The notes beneath the pieces were generated by a model, which searched no databases, was not told the DNA's origin, and worked only from the letters and a program-made list of their open reading frames with translations. A DNA stretch of 42,746 nt, taken from IMG/VR virus record IMGVR_UViG_3300025245_000001, positions 1 to 42,746 of that record; one strand, written 5' to 3'. A program made the position numbers and the translations under genes. Below, in pieces: positions 6,034 to 12,877 of this stretch (positions within the stretch are counted from its first letter, which is position 1; every line of letters begins with the position of its first letter). The DNA comes from a virus.

Positions 6034-6311
6034 GTGGCTGGCGCAGGGCTTGGCCCCCTACGACCCTGCGCCAGCGCCTTTATCCGAGGCAGTTCAAACT
6101 GCCCGACGATACGAACGGCAAGCGACCCGATCGACTCAAACCCCTCAACCGGGTCGCTTGCATCTTCCAGACCTAGATAGCGGCGGCGGTCGGCCTGGAA
6201 ACTGAGAATAACGGGAATACCCAGCGGCGGACGCTTGGGCAACGACGATGCCGGAACGCCGGCAAGCATTTTGGCATCGTCGTCTTTGTTTTGAGTGACG
6301 CTCTTGTGCAT
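6006..6311 (-). CDS. Minus-strand gene inside the early operon, 101 residues
   Basis: Not recognised. Starts at 6311 behind an excellent GAAGGAGA. Sequence begins MHKSVTQNKDDDAKMLAGVP and has a likely structured centre (PLGIPVILSFQADRRRYLGL). It runs against its neighbours and converges on 5692-6033. Start signal and composition favour it over the plus-strand frame 6030-6176. A gene on the silent strand of an early operon is typical of a moron expressed in the lysogen. Confidence 0.68.
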   Translation of the reverse strand: MHKSVTQNKDDDAKMLAGVPASSLPKRPPLGIPVILSFQADRRRYLGLEDASDPVEGFESIGSLAVRIVGQFELPRIKALAQGRRGPSPAPATHDPWEEET

Positions 6312-6356
6312 CGGTCTCTCCTTCGAACGAGGAGACTTTCGCACAGGGGCACGCAG

Positions 6357-6755
6357 ATGAACGGAAATAGCGTTTCCAGATCCGGAAAGAACGGTTCCGA
6401 GGACAACATGACAAGCATGGCGTTGATTGAAGCAAAAGGCTGGGCTGAGGAACTCATGGACAGTGAGTTTCGCGGCCGTGGCGATAGGGAAAAATCTGCA
6501 AGATATCGGCTCTCCAAGAAAACCGGAGTGCCGGAAAGCTATCTCTTCCGTCTTCAATACAAGACGGCCGAGATGAAGGACGTAGCGGGCTCCGTCTATC
6601 GCGCTCTGATGATCGCCTATGACACCGCCTGCCGCGCGAACGAGGAAGCGGCGGACAAGTATCGGGCACAGCGCCTGGGACTGCGAGGACAGAATGAAAA
6701 GGCTGACGAAAAGCCTGCTTCGGCGGGCGTGGGAATGGATTCGTCTCAAAATTAA
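6357..6755 (+). CDS. Probable DNA-binding protein
   Basis: 132 residues. AGGGG precedes the ATG at 6357; MTSMALIEAK at 6408 is an alternative start. The centre (ARYRLSKKTGVPESYLFRLQ) looks like a helix-turn-helix, and the Arg/Lys-rich surroundings fit nucleic-acid binding. I recall similar proteins in rhizobial prophages as unnamed regulators. It starts 45 bp from the divergent gene at 6311. Confidence 0.7.
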   Translation: MNGNSVSRSGKNGSEDNMTSMALIEAKGWAEELMDSEFRGRGDREKSARYRLSKKTGVPESYLFRLQYKTAEMKDVAGSVYRALMIAYDTACRANEEAADKYRAQRLGLRGQNEKADEKPASAGVGMDSSQN

Positions 6756-6767
6756 GAGGATGCGGAA

Positions 6768-7418
6768 ATGAAGGTTCTGGTCGCCTGCGAATACTCCGGC
6801 CGAGTCCGTGACGCCTTCAGAGCACTCGGTCATGATGCCTGGTCGTGCGACATACTGCCGAGCGAGGCGGATCCTACATGGCACATAGAGGCGCCAGTGC
6901 AGTCCGTTTTGCATCTGAAGTGGGATCTGATGATCGCGCATCCGCCGTGCACCTACATGGCCAACAGCGGGGCGAAGCACCTCTATCTAGGCATGAAGAA
7001 GGAAAACGGCCGCAACGATGAGCGCTGGAAGAGCATGGAGGAGGCGGCAGCGTTTTTTCGTATGCTCCTGAGCGCGAAGATCCCGCACATCGCGATAGAG
7101 AACCCGGTCATGCTAGGCCATGCGGTCGGCCTGATCGGTCAGAACTTCACCCAGTCAATCCAGCCGTGGCAGTTCGGCCATATGGAGGTGAAGCGCACAT
7201 GTCTGTGGCTCAGGAACCTTCCACAGCTAGTCCCCAGCAACAATGTCTACGACGAGATGATGAGGCTCCCCTATGCGGAGCGCGCCAAGGTTCACCACGA
7301 AAGCCCCGGTCCCGATCGCTGGAAGAACCGCAGCCGGACCTACGCCGGCATAGCCGAGGCCATGGCCTCACAGTGGGCGCCATACGTCACCGGTAATCTT
7401 CAGCAACAGGCAGCCTAA
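6768..7418 (+). CDS. C5 cytosine methyltransferase-like protein without target domain
   Basis: 216 residues. MKVLVACEYSGRVRDAFRAL is a SAM-binding motif I as in DNA cytosine methyltransferases, and PPC at 59-61 supplies the motif IV cysteine (C61). ENP at 111-113 replaces the usual ENV. The C-terminal half is too short for a normal target-recognition domain. It may methylate phage DNA against restriction, or may have changed substrate. GAGGATGCGG precedes the ATG. Confidence 0.82.
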   Translation: MKVLVACEYSGRVRDAFRALGHDAWSCDILPSEADPTWHIEAPVQSVLHLKWDLMIAHPPCTYMANSGAKHLYLGMKKENGRNDERWKSMEEAAAFFRMLLSAKIPHIAIENPVMLGHAVGLIGQNFTQSIQPWQFGHMEVKRTCLWLRNLPQLVPSNNVYDEMMRLPYAERAKVHHESPGPDRWKNRSRTYAGIAEAMASQWAPYVTGNLQQQAA

Positions 7419-7460
7419 CCCCACCACCCCAAAGCATAAACCACCACCCGAGGCGGCGAG

Positions 7461-7775
7461 ATGACAAAGCCAAAGAGACGGAAGCTCAACAAGAATATCA
7501 TCGTTGCGTTCAACCGGCTGCATCGCAGCGGCCGTCTCCTCTGCCGTCAGTTCTCGCAGAGCGAAGAGGCGAAGACGATCGGCGGTAGCTACATCTACTT
7601 CACAGTTCGCGACAATGTGAAATTCCCGACTGGCGTTGGCCGGTTCCTGATCGAGAACGGCTTGGTCATCTCGTCATCTGACGGGCTCTTTGCCGATACG
7701 CCACAGACGTTCGAGGCCGTCGATAGGCCAGTTTTCGAACTATTCCGCGAACAATGGGAGGCACCAGCGCCATGA
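7461..7775 (+). CDS. Hypothetical 104-residue protein
   Basis: Not recognised. Lys/Arg-rich start (MTKPKRRKLNKNIIVAFNRL), then an alternating beta-like middle. It follows the methyltransferase-like gene after 42 bp with GGCGAG before the ATG, and overlaps the next gene by ATGA. Confidence 0.75.
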   Translation: MTKPKRRKLNKNIIVAFNRLHRSGRLLCRQFSQSEEAKTIGGSYIYFTVRDNVKFPTGVGRFLIENGLVISSSDGLFADTPQTFEAVDRPVFELFREQWEAPAP

Positions 7776-7972
7776 AATTCAGCCTCCAAGACAAGCAAGA
7801 CGAGATCGACACTATCATATTCAACACCCGCGCCTGGCTGGCCTCATTCGGCGATGGTCCGAAAAAGCGCCCGCAGCATGAGATCGATGTCAAGCAACGC
7901 CGCCTCGATGTGCTGAAAGAGGTTCGCGACGACTACGAGATCGCGATCGAGCGGAAACGGGGCGCAGCATGA
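7772..7972 (+). CDS. Hypothetical 66-residue helical protein
   Basis: Not recognised. I chose the ATG at 7772, in an ATGA overlap with the gene before, over the ATG at 7754. Charged and helical throughout, with a C-terminal segment (VLKEVRDDYEIAIERKRGAA) that could form a coiled coil. Confidence 0.7.
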   Translation: MKFSLQDKQDEIDTIIFNTRAWLASFGDGPKKRPQHEIDVKQRRLDVLKEVRDDYEIAIERKRGAA

Positions 7973-8205
7973 CCAACAAACACTGCGATGTCTGGGAAGA
8001 GACCGTCACCTCTGACGATCAGAAGCGCGCGGCTCTGAAAGCTGCCACAAGCAACGGCCTCCAGTGGATCAGCACGTCACACGTTGAAGGCCCTGATGGC
8101 TTTATCCCCGGCGCCTATCGGATGAGGTTTGCCGAGCCGCCGCGGCGCAAGCGTGCACCGATCAAGTTCGCCGGCCACGACTACAGGGATAGGGCGCGCC
8201 GATGA
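7969..8205 (+). CDS. Hypothetical 78-residue protein
   Basis: Not recognised. Acidic start, then basic C-terminal third (PPRRKRAPIKFAGHDYRDRA), which suggests nucleic-acid or partner contact. ATGA overlaps at both ends tie it to the operon. Confidence 0.7.
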   Translation: MTNKHCDVWEETVTSDDQKRAALKAATSNGLQWISTSHVEGPDGFIPGAYRMRFAEPPRRKRAPIKFAGHDYRDRARR

Positions 8206-8492
8206 GACGAGCTTCGAAAAGAGATATCAGCGAGCCCGAGATTGTCAGCGCACTCGTCCAGTGCGGCTTCAGCGTCTATCGGCTCAATCAGCCGGTGGAT
8301 CTGCTTGTCGGGCATCGAGGCCGCAACTTCCTCGTCGAATGCAAGACCGGCAACAAGGGCTACGGCAAGAGCCTGAATGAAAACCAGCAGGAATTCAACG
8401 ACGGCTGGCGCGGCTCCAAGGTCGTCAAGCTTTCTAGCGCACAAGAAGCTATCGATTGGGCCGTGGCTGTATCGAGCGGAGAGGTGGCATGA
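8202..8492 (+). CDS. PD-(D/E)XK nuclease
   Basis: 96 residues. E11 (EPEIVSAL), D33 (PVDLLVG) and E46-x-K48 (FLVECKTG) form the complete catalytic set of a small PD-(D/E)XK nuclease of the VRR-NUC / Holliday-junction resolvase type, and LNENQQEFNDGWRG matches the helix that follows. Probable role: branched or flapped DNA processing during phage replication or recombination. ATGA overlap with its upstream gene. Confidence 0.88.
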   Translation: MRRASKRDISEPEIVSALVQCGFSVYRLNQPVDLLVGHRGRNFLVECKTGNKGYGKSLNENQQEFNDGWRGSKVVKLSSAQEAIDWAVAVSSGEVA

Positions 8493-9064
8493 CAGTCCGC
8501 GCATCGAACTTCGAACTTGTCGCAAACAATTACTATCAGACCGAGGCATGGGCAACGCAGGCGCTTCTGCGCCGCTTCCCGATGACAGGATATCTCGTTT
8601 GGGAACCGGCTGCTGGTGGGCACGCTATTGCTGACGTTCTGAGAACGGACGGTGCCAAGGTGTGGACAAGCGACATCGAATGGTACGGCCGCGATCACTG
8701 CGAGACATTCGATTTCCTGAACGGCTTTGTTTCCCCACTGCTTTCGGAGCGCCCAGACGCCATTGTCACGAATCCCCCTTACGGCAAGGGCAACCGTCTC
8801 GCCGTCCAGTTCTGCGAACTGGCTCTGAAGCGATGTGCTGGCAATGTCGCCATGCTCCTCACGGCCAAATTCGATTTCGGCAAGACGCGCCATCATCTGT
8901 TCCGCGACAATGATCGGTTCATGGCCAAAATAAATCTCGTCGATCGCATTAGTTGGGCCGGCAATGGCGAGACGGGAACCGAAGATCACGCTTGGTATGT
9001 ATGGGGGCCGAAGGGCTCTAGCTACATTGGTCCGCGAATTTTCTACGAGGGAAAACAAGCATGA
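8489..9064 (+). CDS. N6-adenine-type DNA methyltransferase-like protein
   Basis: 191 residues. Motif I WEPAAGG (38-44) for SAM and motif IV NPPYGKG (95-101) are those of amino-methyltransferases. I chose the ATG at 8489 in an ATGA overlap with GGAGAGG upstream. Motif IV with Asn and Tyr fits N6-adenine chemistry. As with the C5-like protein, the likely role is phage DNA modification against host restriction; specificity cannot be read. Confidence 0.87.
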   Translation: MTVRASNFELVANNYYQTEAWATQALLRRFPMTGYLVWEPAAGGHAIADVLRTDGAKVWTSDIEWYGRDHCETFDFLNGFVSPLLSERPDAIVTNPPYGKGNRLAVQFCELALKRCAGNVAMLLTAKFDFGKTRHHLFRDNDRFMAKINLVDRISWAGNGETGTEDHAWYVWGPKGSSYIGPRIFYEGKQA

Positions 9065-9399
9065 CACGAGAAGACCAATTCGAAACGTTCTGGCGCACCT
9101 ATCCCCGTCGCATCGGCAAGGGCGCCGCCCGCAAGTCATTCGAGAAGGCCCTGAAGCTAGAAAGCTTCGAAGGCATCATGGCCGGCCTTCAACGCCAACT
9201 CGCCTACTACGCCAGCAAGGAACAGCAGTTCATCCCTCACCCGACGACCTGGCTAAATCAGGAGCGTTGGAGCGATGAACCGCAGCCCATTCAAAGCAAA
9301 TCTGGACGGAGAACGATCAGTGACGCAGCGCGCGACTTCCTCACCAGCAACGATTATCGCGGCGATGCTTTCTGGCTTCCCAGCATCGGCCGGCACTGA
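9061..9399 (+). CDS. Replication-protein C-terminal domain homologue
   Basis: 112 residues. EDQFETFWRTYPRRIGKGAA with FIPHPTTWLNQERW at ~60-73 is the pattern I know from the C-terminal domain of phage replication initiators, which normally follows a winged-helix domain and a linker. Here it stands alone, while a matching winged-helix domain lies at 2407-2748. The last 125 bases overlap the next gene in another frame. Confidence 0.78.
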   Translation: MTREDQFETFWRTYPRRIGKGAARKSFEKALKLESFEGIMAGLQRQLAYYASKEQQFIPHPTTWLNQERWSDEPQPIQSKSGRRTISDAARDFLTSNDYRGDAFWLPSIGRH

Positions 9400-9769
9400 T
9401 CCCGATATGCAGATCAGGGCATATCTTATGGCGTCTGGAGGTATTGAGCCGGAAGCACTGGCGCGAGCCGCCGGCAGGTTCATGCGAGGAGAGGTGGCAA
9501 ACCACAATAACGCCTTCGCCCCGAGCTGCGCAGAGTTTGCCGAAGAGTGCCGGTTCCAGCAAATGTCGATCGCCGCGGAGCGCCGCCCACGCATCGAGCC
9601 GCCCGAGGAGAAGCCACAGCCGAAGGTCTCAAAAGAAAAGATGCAACTGCTCAAGGACGCCACGAATGGCAGCTTGAGCGCCCGGAAGAAGCTTGCGGCG
9701 ATGTTCCCGGATAATCCGATCATCGCGAGAGCGGCAGAAGACAACGAACAGAAGGACGCAGCAGAATGA
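9275..9769 (+). CDS. Replication-associated hypothetical protein
   Basis: 164 residues. Starts at 9275 behind GGAGCG, well inside the preceding gene. The core (GTDPDMQIRAYLMASGGIEP) and the acidic, Pro-rich linker fit a small helical protein often found beside replication proteins in rhizobial prophages (my recollection). A helicase-loader role is possible. Ends in an ATGA overlap. Confidence 0.75.
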   Translation: MNRSPFKANLDGERSVTQRATSSPATIIAAMLSGFPASAGTDPDMQIRAYLMASGGIEPEALARAAGRFMRGEVANHNNAFAPSCAEFAEECRFQQMSIAAERRPRIEPPEEKPQPKVSKEKMQLLKDATNGSLSARKKLAAMFPDNPIIARAAEDNEQKDAAE

Positions 9770-10065
9770 GCGAAGACGACGACAATTTCGAAATGCACTC
9801 TCCGAGCAAGGGAGAGCCTGGATACAGGAAGCAGGTTGAGATCAGCCAATACGCATACGAGCGCGATCTTGCCCGTCGAGAGCGCGATGAGGCAATAGCC
9901 GAACGCGACAGGTTTGCCACCCAGGCAATTAATATCATGGCGCAGCACGACAGACTCAAGCGCGCCACGAAAGCCCTATGCGAAGCCTACTCAGCCTGCA
10001 ACGGAGAGGATGACGACGCATGGGTTACGGCTCGGCTTCTTTGCATGGACGGGATACCCCAATGA
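9766..10065 (+). CDS. Hypothetical coiled-coil protein
   Basis: 99 residues. Residues ~30-68 are rich in Arg/Glu/Ala (YERDLARRERDEAIAERDRF) and predicted to form a coiled coil. Acidic N-terminus. No recognised domain. Overlaps both neighbours. Confidence 0.72.
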   Translation: MSEDDDNFEMHSPSKGEPGYRKQVEISQYAYERDLARRERDEAIAERDRFATQAINIMAQHDRLKRATKALCEAYSACNGEDDDAWVTARLLCMDGIPQ

Positions 10066-10166
10066 CGCAATCTGGGATCACTTGGCCGGACGCCATTTTT
10101 GGATCGTCGATTATGTTCGCGATAGCCGTGGTGTTCTGGGCTCTTTCACGAAGCAAGACATGGTAA
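10062..10166 (+). CDS. Membrane peptide, 34 residues
   Basis: Too short for most gene callers. ATG at 10062 overlaps the previous TGA, stop TAA at 10164-10166. Residues ~9-29 (PDAIFGSSIMFAIAVVFWAL) are one hydrophobic segment followed by basic SRSK. Such single-pass peptides recur in early operons of rhizobial prophages, as I recall; function unknown. Confidence 0.6.
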   Translation: MTQSGITWPDAIFGSSIMFAIAVVFWALSRSKTW

Positions 10167-10185
10167 CCAGTGAGGGCAGAATAGC

Positions 10186-10701
10186 ATGAGCGTATCAGCG
10201 TTGAGGGAACAGCACGAAAGATACAGAGCAGCCCATGCGCGGCTCTGGAACGCCCCAGCGGCTAAGCTGCCGTTGGTCAAGCCGGTAAAGGTGGTTGAGG
10301 ACAAGGCGAATTGGCCGGAATGGAAGAGGCGTCAGGTCTCATTTGACAGCCACGTCACTGTGTGGCGATCGGTCGTCCGGTCTTGCCTCGATCGTCTGGC
10401 ATCAGAGATGAAGTCATCAGTCGGGAAGGGGCGCCCGGTAAAGGCGATCATCCTCGAAGTGCTGGAGAAGTTCCCCGGCGTCAGCTTCGCGGAACTCAAG
10501 GGTCCACACCGTGACAGGAACATAGTCCGGGCCCGACAAGTCGCGATGTACGAGGTCTATACCCAGCGCGAAGACATGTCGACGCCGATGGTCGGCAACC
10601 TATTCCTGCGCGATCACACGACTGTCCTCCATGCTGTCCACAAGATAAAGGCGATGAAGGCCGCCGGAGAAACGGTCTACCCGCTGGACGAGGGCCTATG
10701 A
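10186..10701 (+). CDS. DnaA domain IV-like DNA-binding protein
   Basis: 171 residues. Residues ~112-156 resemble DnaA domain IV: a helix with RARQVAMYEVYTQ, then NLFLRDHTTVLHAVHKI, where RDHTTVLHA (142-150) matches the DnaA signature GGRDHTTVLHA. No AAA+ domain or Walker motif is present. It could bind DnaA boxes at the phage or host origin, recruit or compete with host DnaA, and so control replication. GAGGG precedes the ATG at 10186. Confidence 0.85.
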   Translation: MSVSALREQHERYRAAHARLWNAPAAKLPLVKPVKVVEDKANWPEWKRRQVSFDSHVTVWRSVVRSCLDRLASEMKSSVGKGRPVKAIILEVLEKFPGVSFAELKGPHRDRNIVRARQVAMYEVYTQREDMSTPMVGNLFLRDHTTVLHAVHKIKAMKAAGETVYPLDEGL

Positions 10702-10901
10702 GCGACGTGCACATAACTCCCCGCGAAACCGAGGTCATCAAATGGATAGCGGATGGGAAGACGGCTTGGGAAATATCGACGATCCTTCATCTCTCCGAGC
10801 ACACGATCCGAAACCACATCGAGAATGCCAGGCGGAAGTTTGACGCCGCCAACACTCCACACCTGATAGCGGCGGCGTTCAGGCATCAGGTCATTTCATA
10901 G
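10698..10901 (+). CDS. LuxR-type HTH regulator
   Basis: 67 residues that form only the GerE/LuxR DNA-binding domain: ITPRETEVIKWIADGKTAWE, then ISTILHLSEHTIRNHIENAR (recognition helix). No sensor domain. It lies just before the antiterminator gene, a position that suggests control of the early-to-late switch, for example at the late promoter. ATGA overlap with the DnaA-like gene. Confidence 0.87.
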   Translation: MSDVHITPRETEVIKWIADGKTAWEISTILHLSEHTIRNHIENARRKFDAANTPHLIAAAFRHQVIS

Positions 10902-10911
10902 CGAGGAAACC

Positions 10912-11523
10912 ATGGGCGGCAAGACTTCTTGGTACGCGTTGAGGCTCAAGCCAGGAGCGTCACGGCCATACAGGCACGATGAGCGCATCACAAATATCGA
11001 ATGGTCACTGAAGCGTGAGGGGATAGACTACTACATGCCGATGGAACTGGCGATGAAGATCCACCATCGTACAAAGAAGACGATCGACAAGCGCTTCCCG
11101 CTGATCCCTGGCTATGCCTTCATGCGGGCCATACCGGACGAACAGAACTGGAAGAAGGTCGCCGAATGCGATTTCGTCGCTTCGATCATCGGGGTAGGGG
11201 GAACACCGATCCCGCTCCCAACTGCCCAGATCGACCTAATCCAGATGGCAGAGACCAGCCTTCGCGATCTGTATGAGTACCACAAGGCGCTCAGGGCCTA
11301 TCAGGAAGAGCAACGGCTGCGCAAGGTGACCAGACGTGTCGCCGCTGAACAGTTCCCAGCAGGCGGCGTCGTCACCATCAGCAAGGAGCATAGGCTGTTC
11401 GCCGGCCGCCGTGCAACCATCGTCGCAGCCACAGGGCGGAATACGATCAAGGTCATCATCGAGAGGCTAAACGGACTCGCAAACGCAGAGATACCGATCG
11501 ACCTTGTGGATATGGCGAGCTAA
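10912..11523 (+). CDS. NusG-like transcription antiterminator
   Basis: 203 residues. N-terminal ~100 residues fit an NGN domain (SWYALRLKPGASRPYRHDER, then YYMPMELAMKIHHR and FPLIPGYAFMRAIP, as in NusG/RfaH). The C-terminal end (GGVVTISKEHRLFAGRRATI then IKVIIERLNG) fits a KOW domain. It is the last gene before the late region, so it probably plays the part of lambda Q: it rides on RNA polymerase and carries it through the 22-kb late operon. GAGGAAACC precedes the ATG. Confidence 0.85.
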   Translation: MGGKTSWYALRLKPGASRPYRHDERITNIEWSLKREGIDYYMPMELAMKIHHRTKKTIDKRFPLIPGYAFMRAIPDEQNWKKVAECDFVASIIGVGGTPIPLPTAQIDLIQMAETSLRDLYEYHKALRAYQEEQRLRKVTRRVAAEQFPAGGVVTISKEHRLFAGRRATIVAATGRNTIKVIIERLNGLANAEIPIDLVDMAS

Positions 11524-11537
11524 CCGTTTGAACCCGC

Positions 11538-11565
11538 TTGCCATTAACAATGATTTGGTTAATAT
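11538..11565 (+). promoter_or_regulatory. Candidate late promoter
   Basis: TTGCCA (11538-11543), 16-bp spacer, TAATAT (11560-11565), in the first A+T-rich stretch behind the NusG-like gene. TTAAC (11544-11548) and GTTAA (11558-11562) form an inverted repeat that could bind a regulator. Downstream, GCTGG and CCAGC can pair in the leader. The place matches lambda pR', just behind the antiterminator gene. Confidence 0.5.
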
Positions 11566-11577
11566 GTCGGCAGTGAT

Positions 11578-11726
11578 TTGCGAGACGGTTCTGTTGCGGA
11601 TTTCGCCGCGTCTCTGCTGGTGCTCACAGCCAGCGCATAGAAGAACTGTCTCTGGAGTTTCCCAAGCCAGTCCCAGCCCGTCACCGGATAAACCCGGATG
11701 GCGGGCTCTTCATTCCGAGGTCATGA
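11578..11726 (+). pseudogene. Possible frameshifted small gene
   Basis: Two partial frames join into a protein-like sequence: from TTG 11578, a hydrophobic VADFAASLLVLTASA ending at 11640, and in another frame IEELSLEFPKPVPARH then RINPDGGLFIPRS, stopping at 11724-11726, just before the next gene's Shine-Dalgarno. The second frame has no start codon. A one-base shift near 11620-11630 would unite them. Alternatively the stretch is simply the late leader RNA. Confidence 0.4.
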
Positions 11727-11727
11727 A

Positions 11728-11931
11728 ATGGATTTGACCGACGCCCACATGGATTTCATAAACCGGCTGAGGAATGGGCTATGGCTCCCAACGGCCGATC
11801 GGAAGCAGGACCGAATCCGCCAGCAGCTACGAAAGGCTGGGATGATCCAATGCGTAATGAATCCTCGGCGCTGGGTGATAACTGAGTTCGGCCACGATAT
11901 CCTGCGCCGGGTCGACGAGTTAGCAGCATGA
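11728..11931 (+). CDS. Hypothetical 67-residue protein, winged-helix-like
   Basis: ATG at 11728 has GAGG eight bases upstream. The sequence (DRIRQQLRKAGMIQCVMNPR, then RWVITEFGHDILRRV) has the helix-helix-wing look of a small winged-helix domain. Target unknown. Overlaps the lipoprotein gene by ATGA. Confidence 0.68.
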   Translation: MDLTDAHMDFINRLRNGLWLPTADRKQDRIRQQLRKAGMIQCVMNPRRWVITEFGHDILRRVDELAA

Positions 11932-12065
11932 CCTTCTGGAAGCGCTATTCCCGCGGCCTCATCTGGCTCACCATCGTCATTGCTGCTCTTGCTGCTGCTT
12001 TCGTTCTGTCGGGGTGCCAGACACGGTACGAACCGCCCGGTGAAGGATTGTGGAGAGCGCTGTGA
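11928..12065 (+). CDS. Small lipoprotein, 45 residues
   Basis: MTFWKRYSRGLIWLTIVIAA begins a signal sequence that ends in the lipobox LSGC (cysteine ~29), so lipid attachment at the inner or outer membrane is predicted; mature part only ~17 residues (CQTRYEPPGEGLWRAL). Too short for the usual gene callers. Early expression and surface location would suit superinfection exclusion, by analogy with other phage lipoproteins. It is not a spanin by position. Confidence 0.65.
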   Translation: MTFWKRYSRGLIWLTIVIAALAAAFVLSGCQTRYEPPGEGLWRAL

Positions 12066-12105
12066 GCGATCGGTTGATCTGCCGCCAGCAATATGAGAAT
12101 TTCAT

Positions 12106-12324
12106 ATGATGCAGATCACCATCAGGCACGAAGAATCTCAGCCAAGCCCGTTCCTGCCGCTCCTCAAGGCTCTGAGATCCAAGGATCTTGAGCTATTCCG
12201 CAAGCTCGCTCATCTGCACCCATCGGCATTCTGGGTCGAATGGAAGAAGGTTCACCCCGAGGACTTCCCGCAAGGCGGCGCTTCGCCAGCTGATGCAAGA
12301 TCGATCGTACCCAAAGAGATATAG
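12106..12324 (+). CDS. Hypothetical 72-residue protein
   Basis: Not recognised. Double ATG start at 12106/12109. Aromatic and basic, with PFLPLLKALRSKDLELFRKL as a likely helix. No export signal. Confidence 0.65.
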   Translation: MMQITIRHEESQPSPFLPLLKALRSKDLELFRKLAHLHPSAFWVEWKKVHPEDFPQGGASPADARSIVPKEI

Positions 12325-12333
12325 GCGCGCGCT

Positions 12334-12537
12334 ATGAACAACGATTTCACCCTGAGACGAGCCAACAACGGTGGATGGGTACTCTCGGAAGGCGTGAATG
12401 ATGGGTCTTTGTGGCCCATTTATGCATTTTCCTCGACTGAGGATCTGTTGCGGGCTCTTCCTGAGATGCTGGAGAAGAAGCCGGCTGCTGGGTTTCAGCG
12501 AGGCGAGCAGTATCTCAACAAAAATAGCGCGCTATAG
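12334..12537 (+). CDS. Hypothetical 67-residue protein
   Basis: Not recognised. NNDFTLRRANNGGWVLSEGV followed by a helical end (DLLRALPEMLEKKPA). It converges with the BrnA-like gene with a 6-bp overlap, so it is probably the last gene before the late operon. Confidence 0.68.
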   Translation: MNNDFTLRRANNGGWVLSEGVNDGSLWPIYAFSSTEDLLRALPEMLEKKPAAGFQRGEQYLNKNSAL

Positions 12538-12804
12538 GCCGGCAGCCTTTCGCAGCGCCTCGTTCATGCGGGTTTGCCAGCCTTCGCCGGTAGATCTGAA
12601 ATGCTCAATCACCTGAGGATCAAGGCGAAGCGTCAAGAGCTTCTTGGCATTTGGATCTGGCTTTCTGCCGCTTTTGGTCTTCGGAGCCTTCAATGTCCCG
12701 TCAGCGGTATGCTGCAGGATAGATGACATCACTTTGTTTTCTGACCTCAACTGCTCTTTTCGAGCCTGAAATTTCTCTGGGCCGTTTGTGAATTTGATGG
12801 CCAT
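12532..12804 (-). CDS. BrnA-like antitoxin, no partner toxin
   Basis: 90 residues. The C-terminal part (KKLLTLRLDPQVIEHFRSTG, then EGWQTRMNEALRKAAGL) matches the ribbon-helix-helix-type DNA-binding end of BrnA/DUF4415 antitoxins. The N-terminal ~50 residues are basic and probably flexible. In normal loci brnT lies directly upstream of brnA; here that place holds the operator and the divergent late gene, so it is an orphan. It may autorepress, control the late region, or neutralise a host BrnT toxin. GAGGA precedes the ATG at 12804. Confidence 0.82.
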   Translation of the reverse strand: MAIKFTNGPEKFQARKEQLRSENKVMSSILQHTADGTLKAPKTKSGRKPDPNAKKLLTLRLDPQVIEHFRSTGEGWQTRMNEALRKAAGL

Positions 12805-12821
12805 GGCATTCCTCGCAATTT

Positions 12822-12861
12822 CGTAACTACGGCATTCTATCCCGTAACTACGGGAAGTCAA
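12822..12861 (-). promoter_or_regulatory. BrnA-like gene promoter with two operators
   Basis: Minus-strand -35 TTGACT (12861-12856), 16-bp spacer, -10 TAGAAT. The inverted repeat CCCGTAACTACGGG (12841-12854) fills the spacer, and its core CGTAACTACG recurs at 12822-12831, 21 bp away centre to centre, two helical turns on the same face. This is the expected arrangement for cooperative autorepression. Confidence 0.8.
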
Positions 12862-12877
12862 TTCAGGAGAAATCCAT

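Noticed and set aside
6030-6176. Plus-strand GTG frame of 48 residues overlapping the stop of 5692-6033
   Set aside because: The opposite strand has a much better start signal and a more protein-like sequence over the same bases.
12062-12109. GTG frame of 15 codons linking the lipoprotein gene to 12106-12324
   Set aside because: Too short and without more support than its GTGA overlap; it may only serve ribosome transfer.
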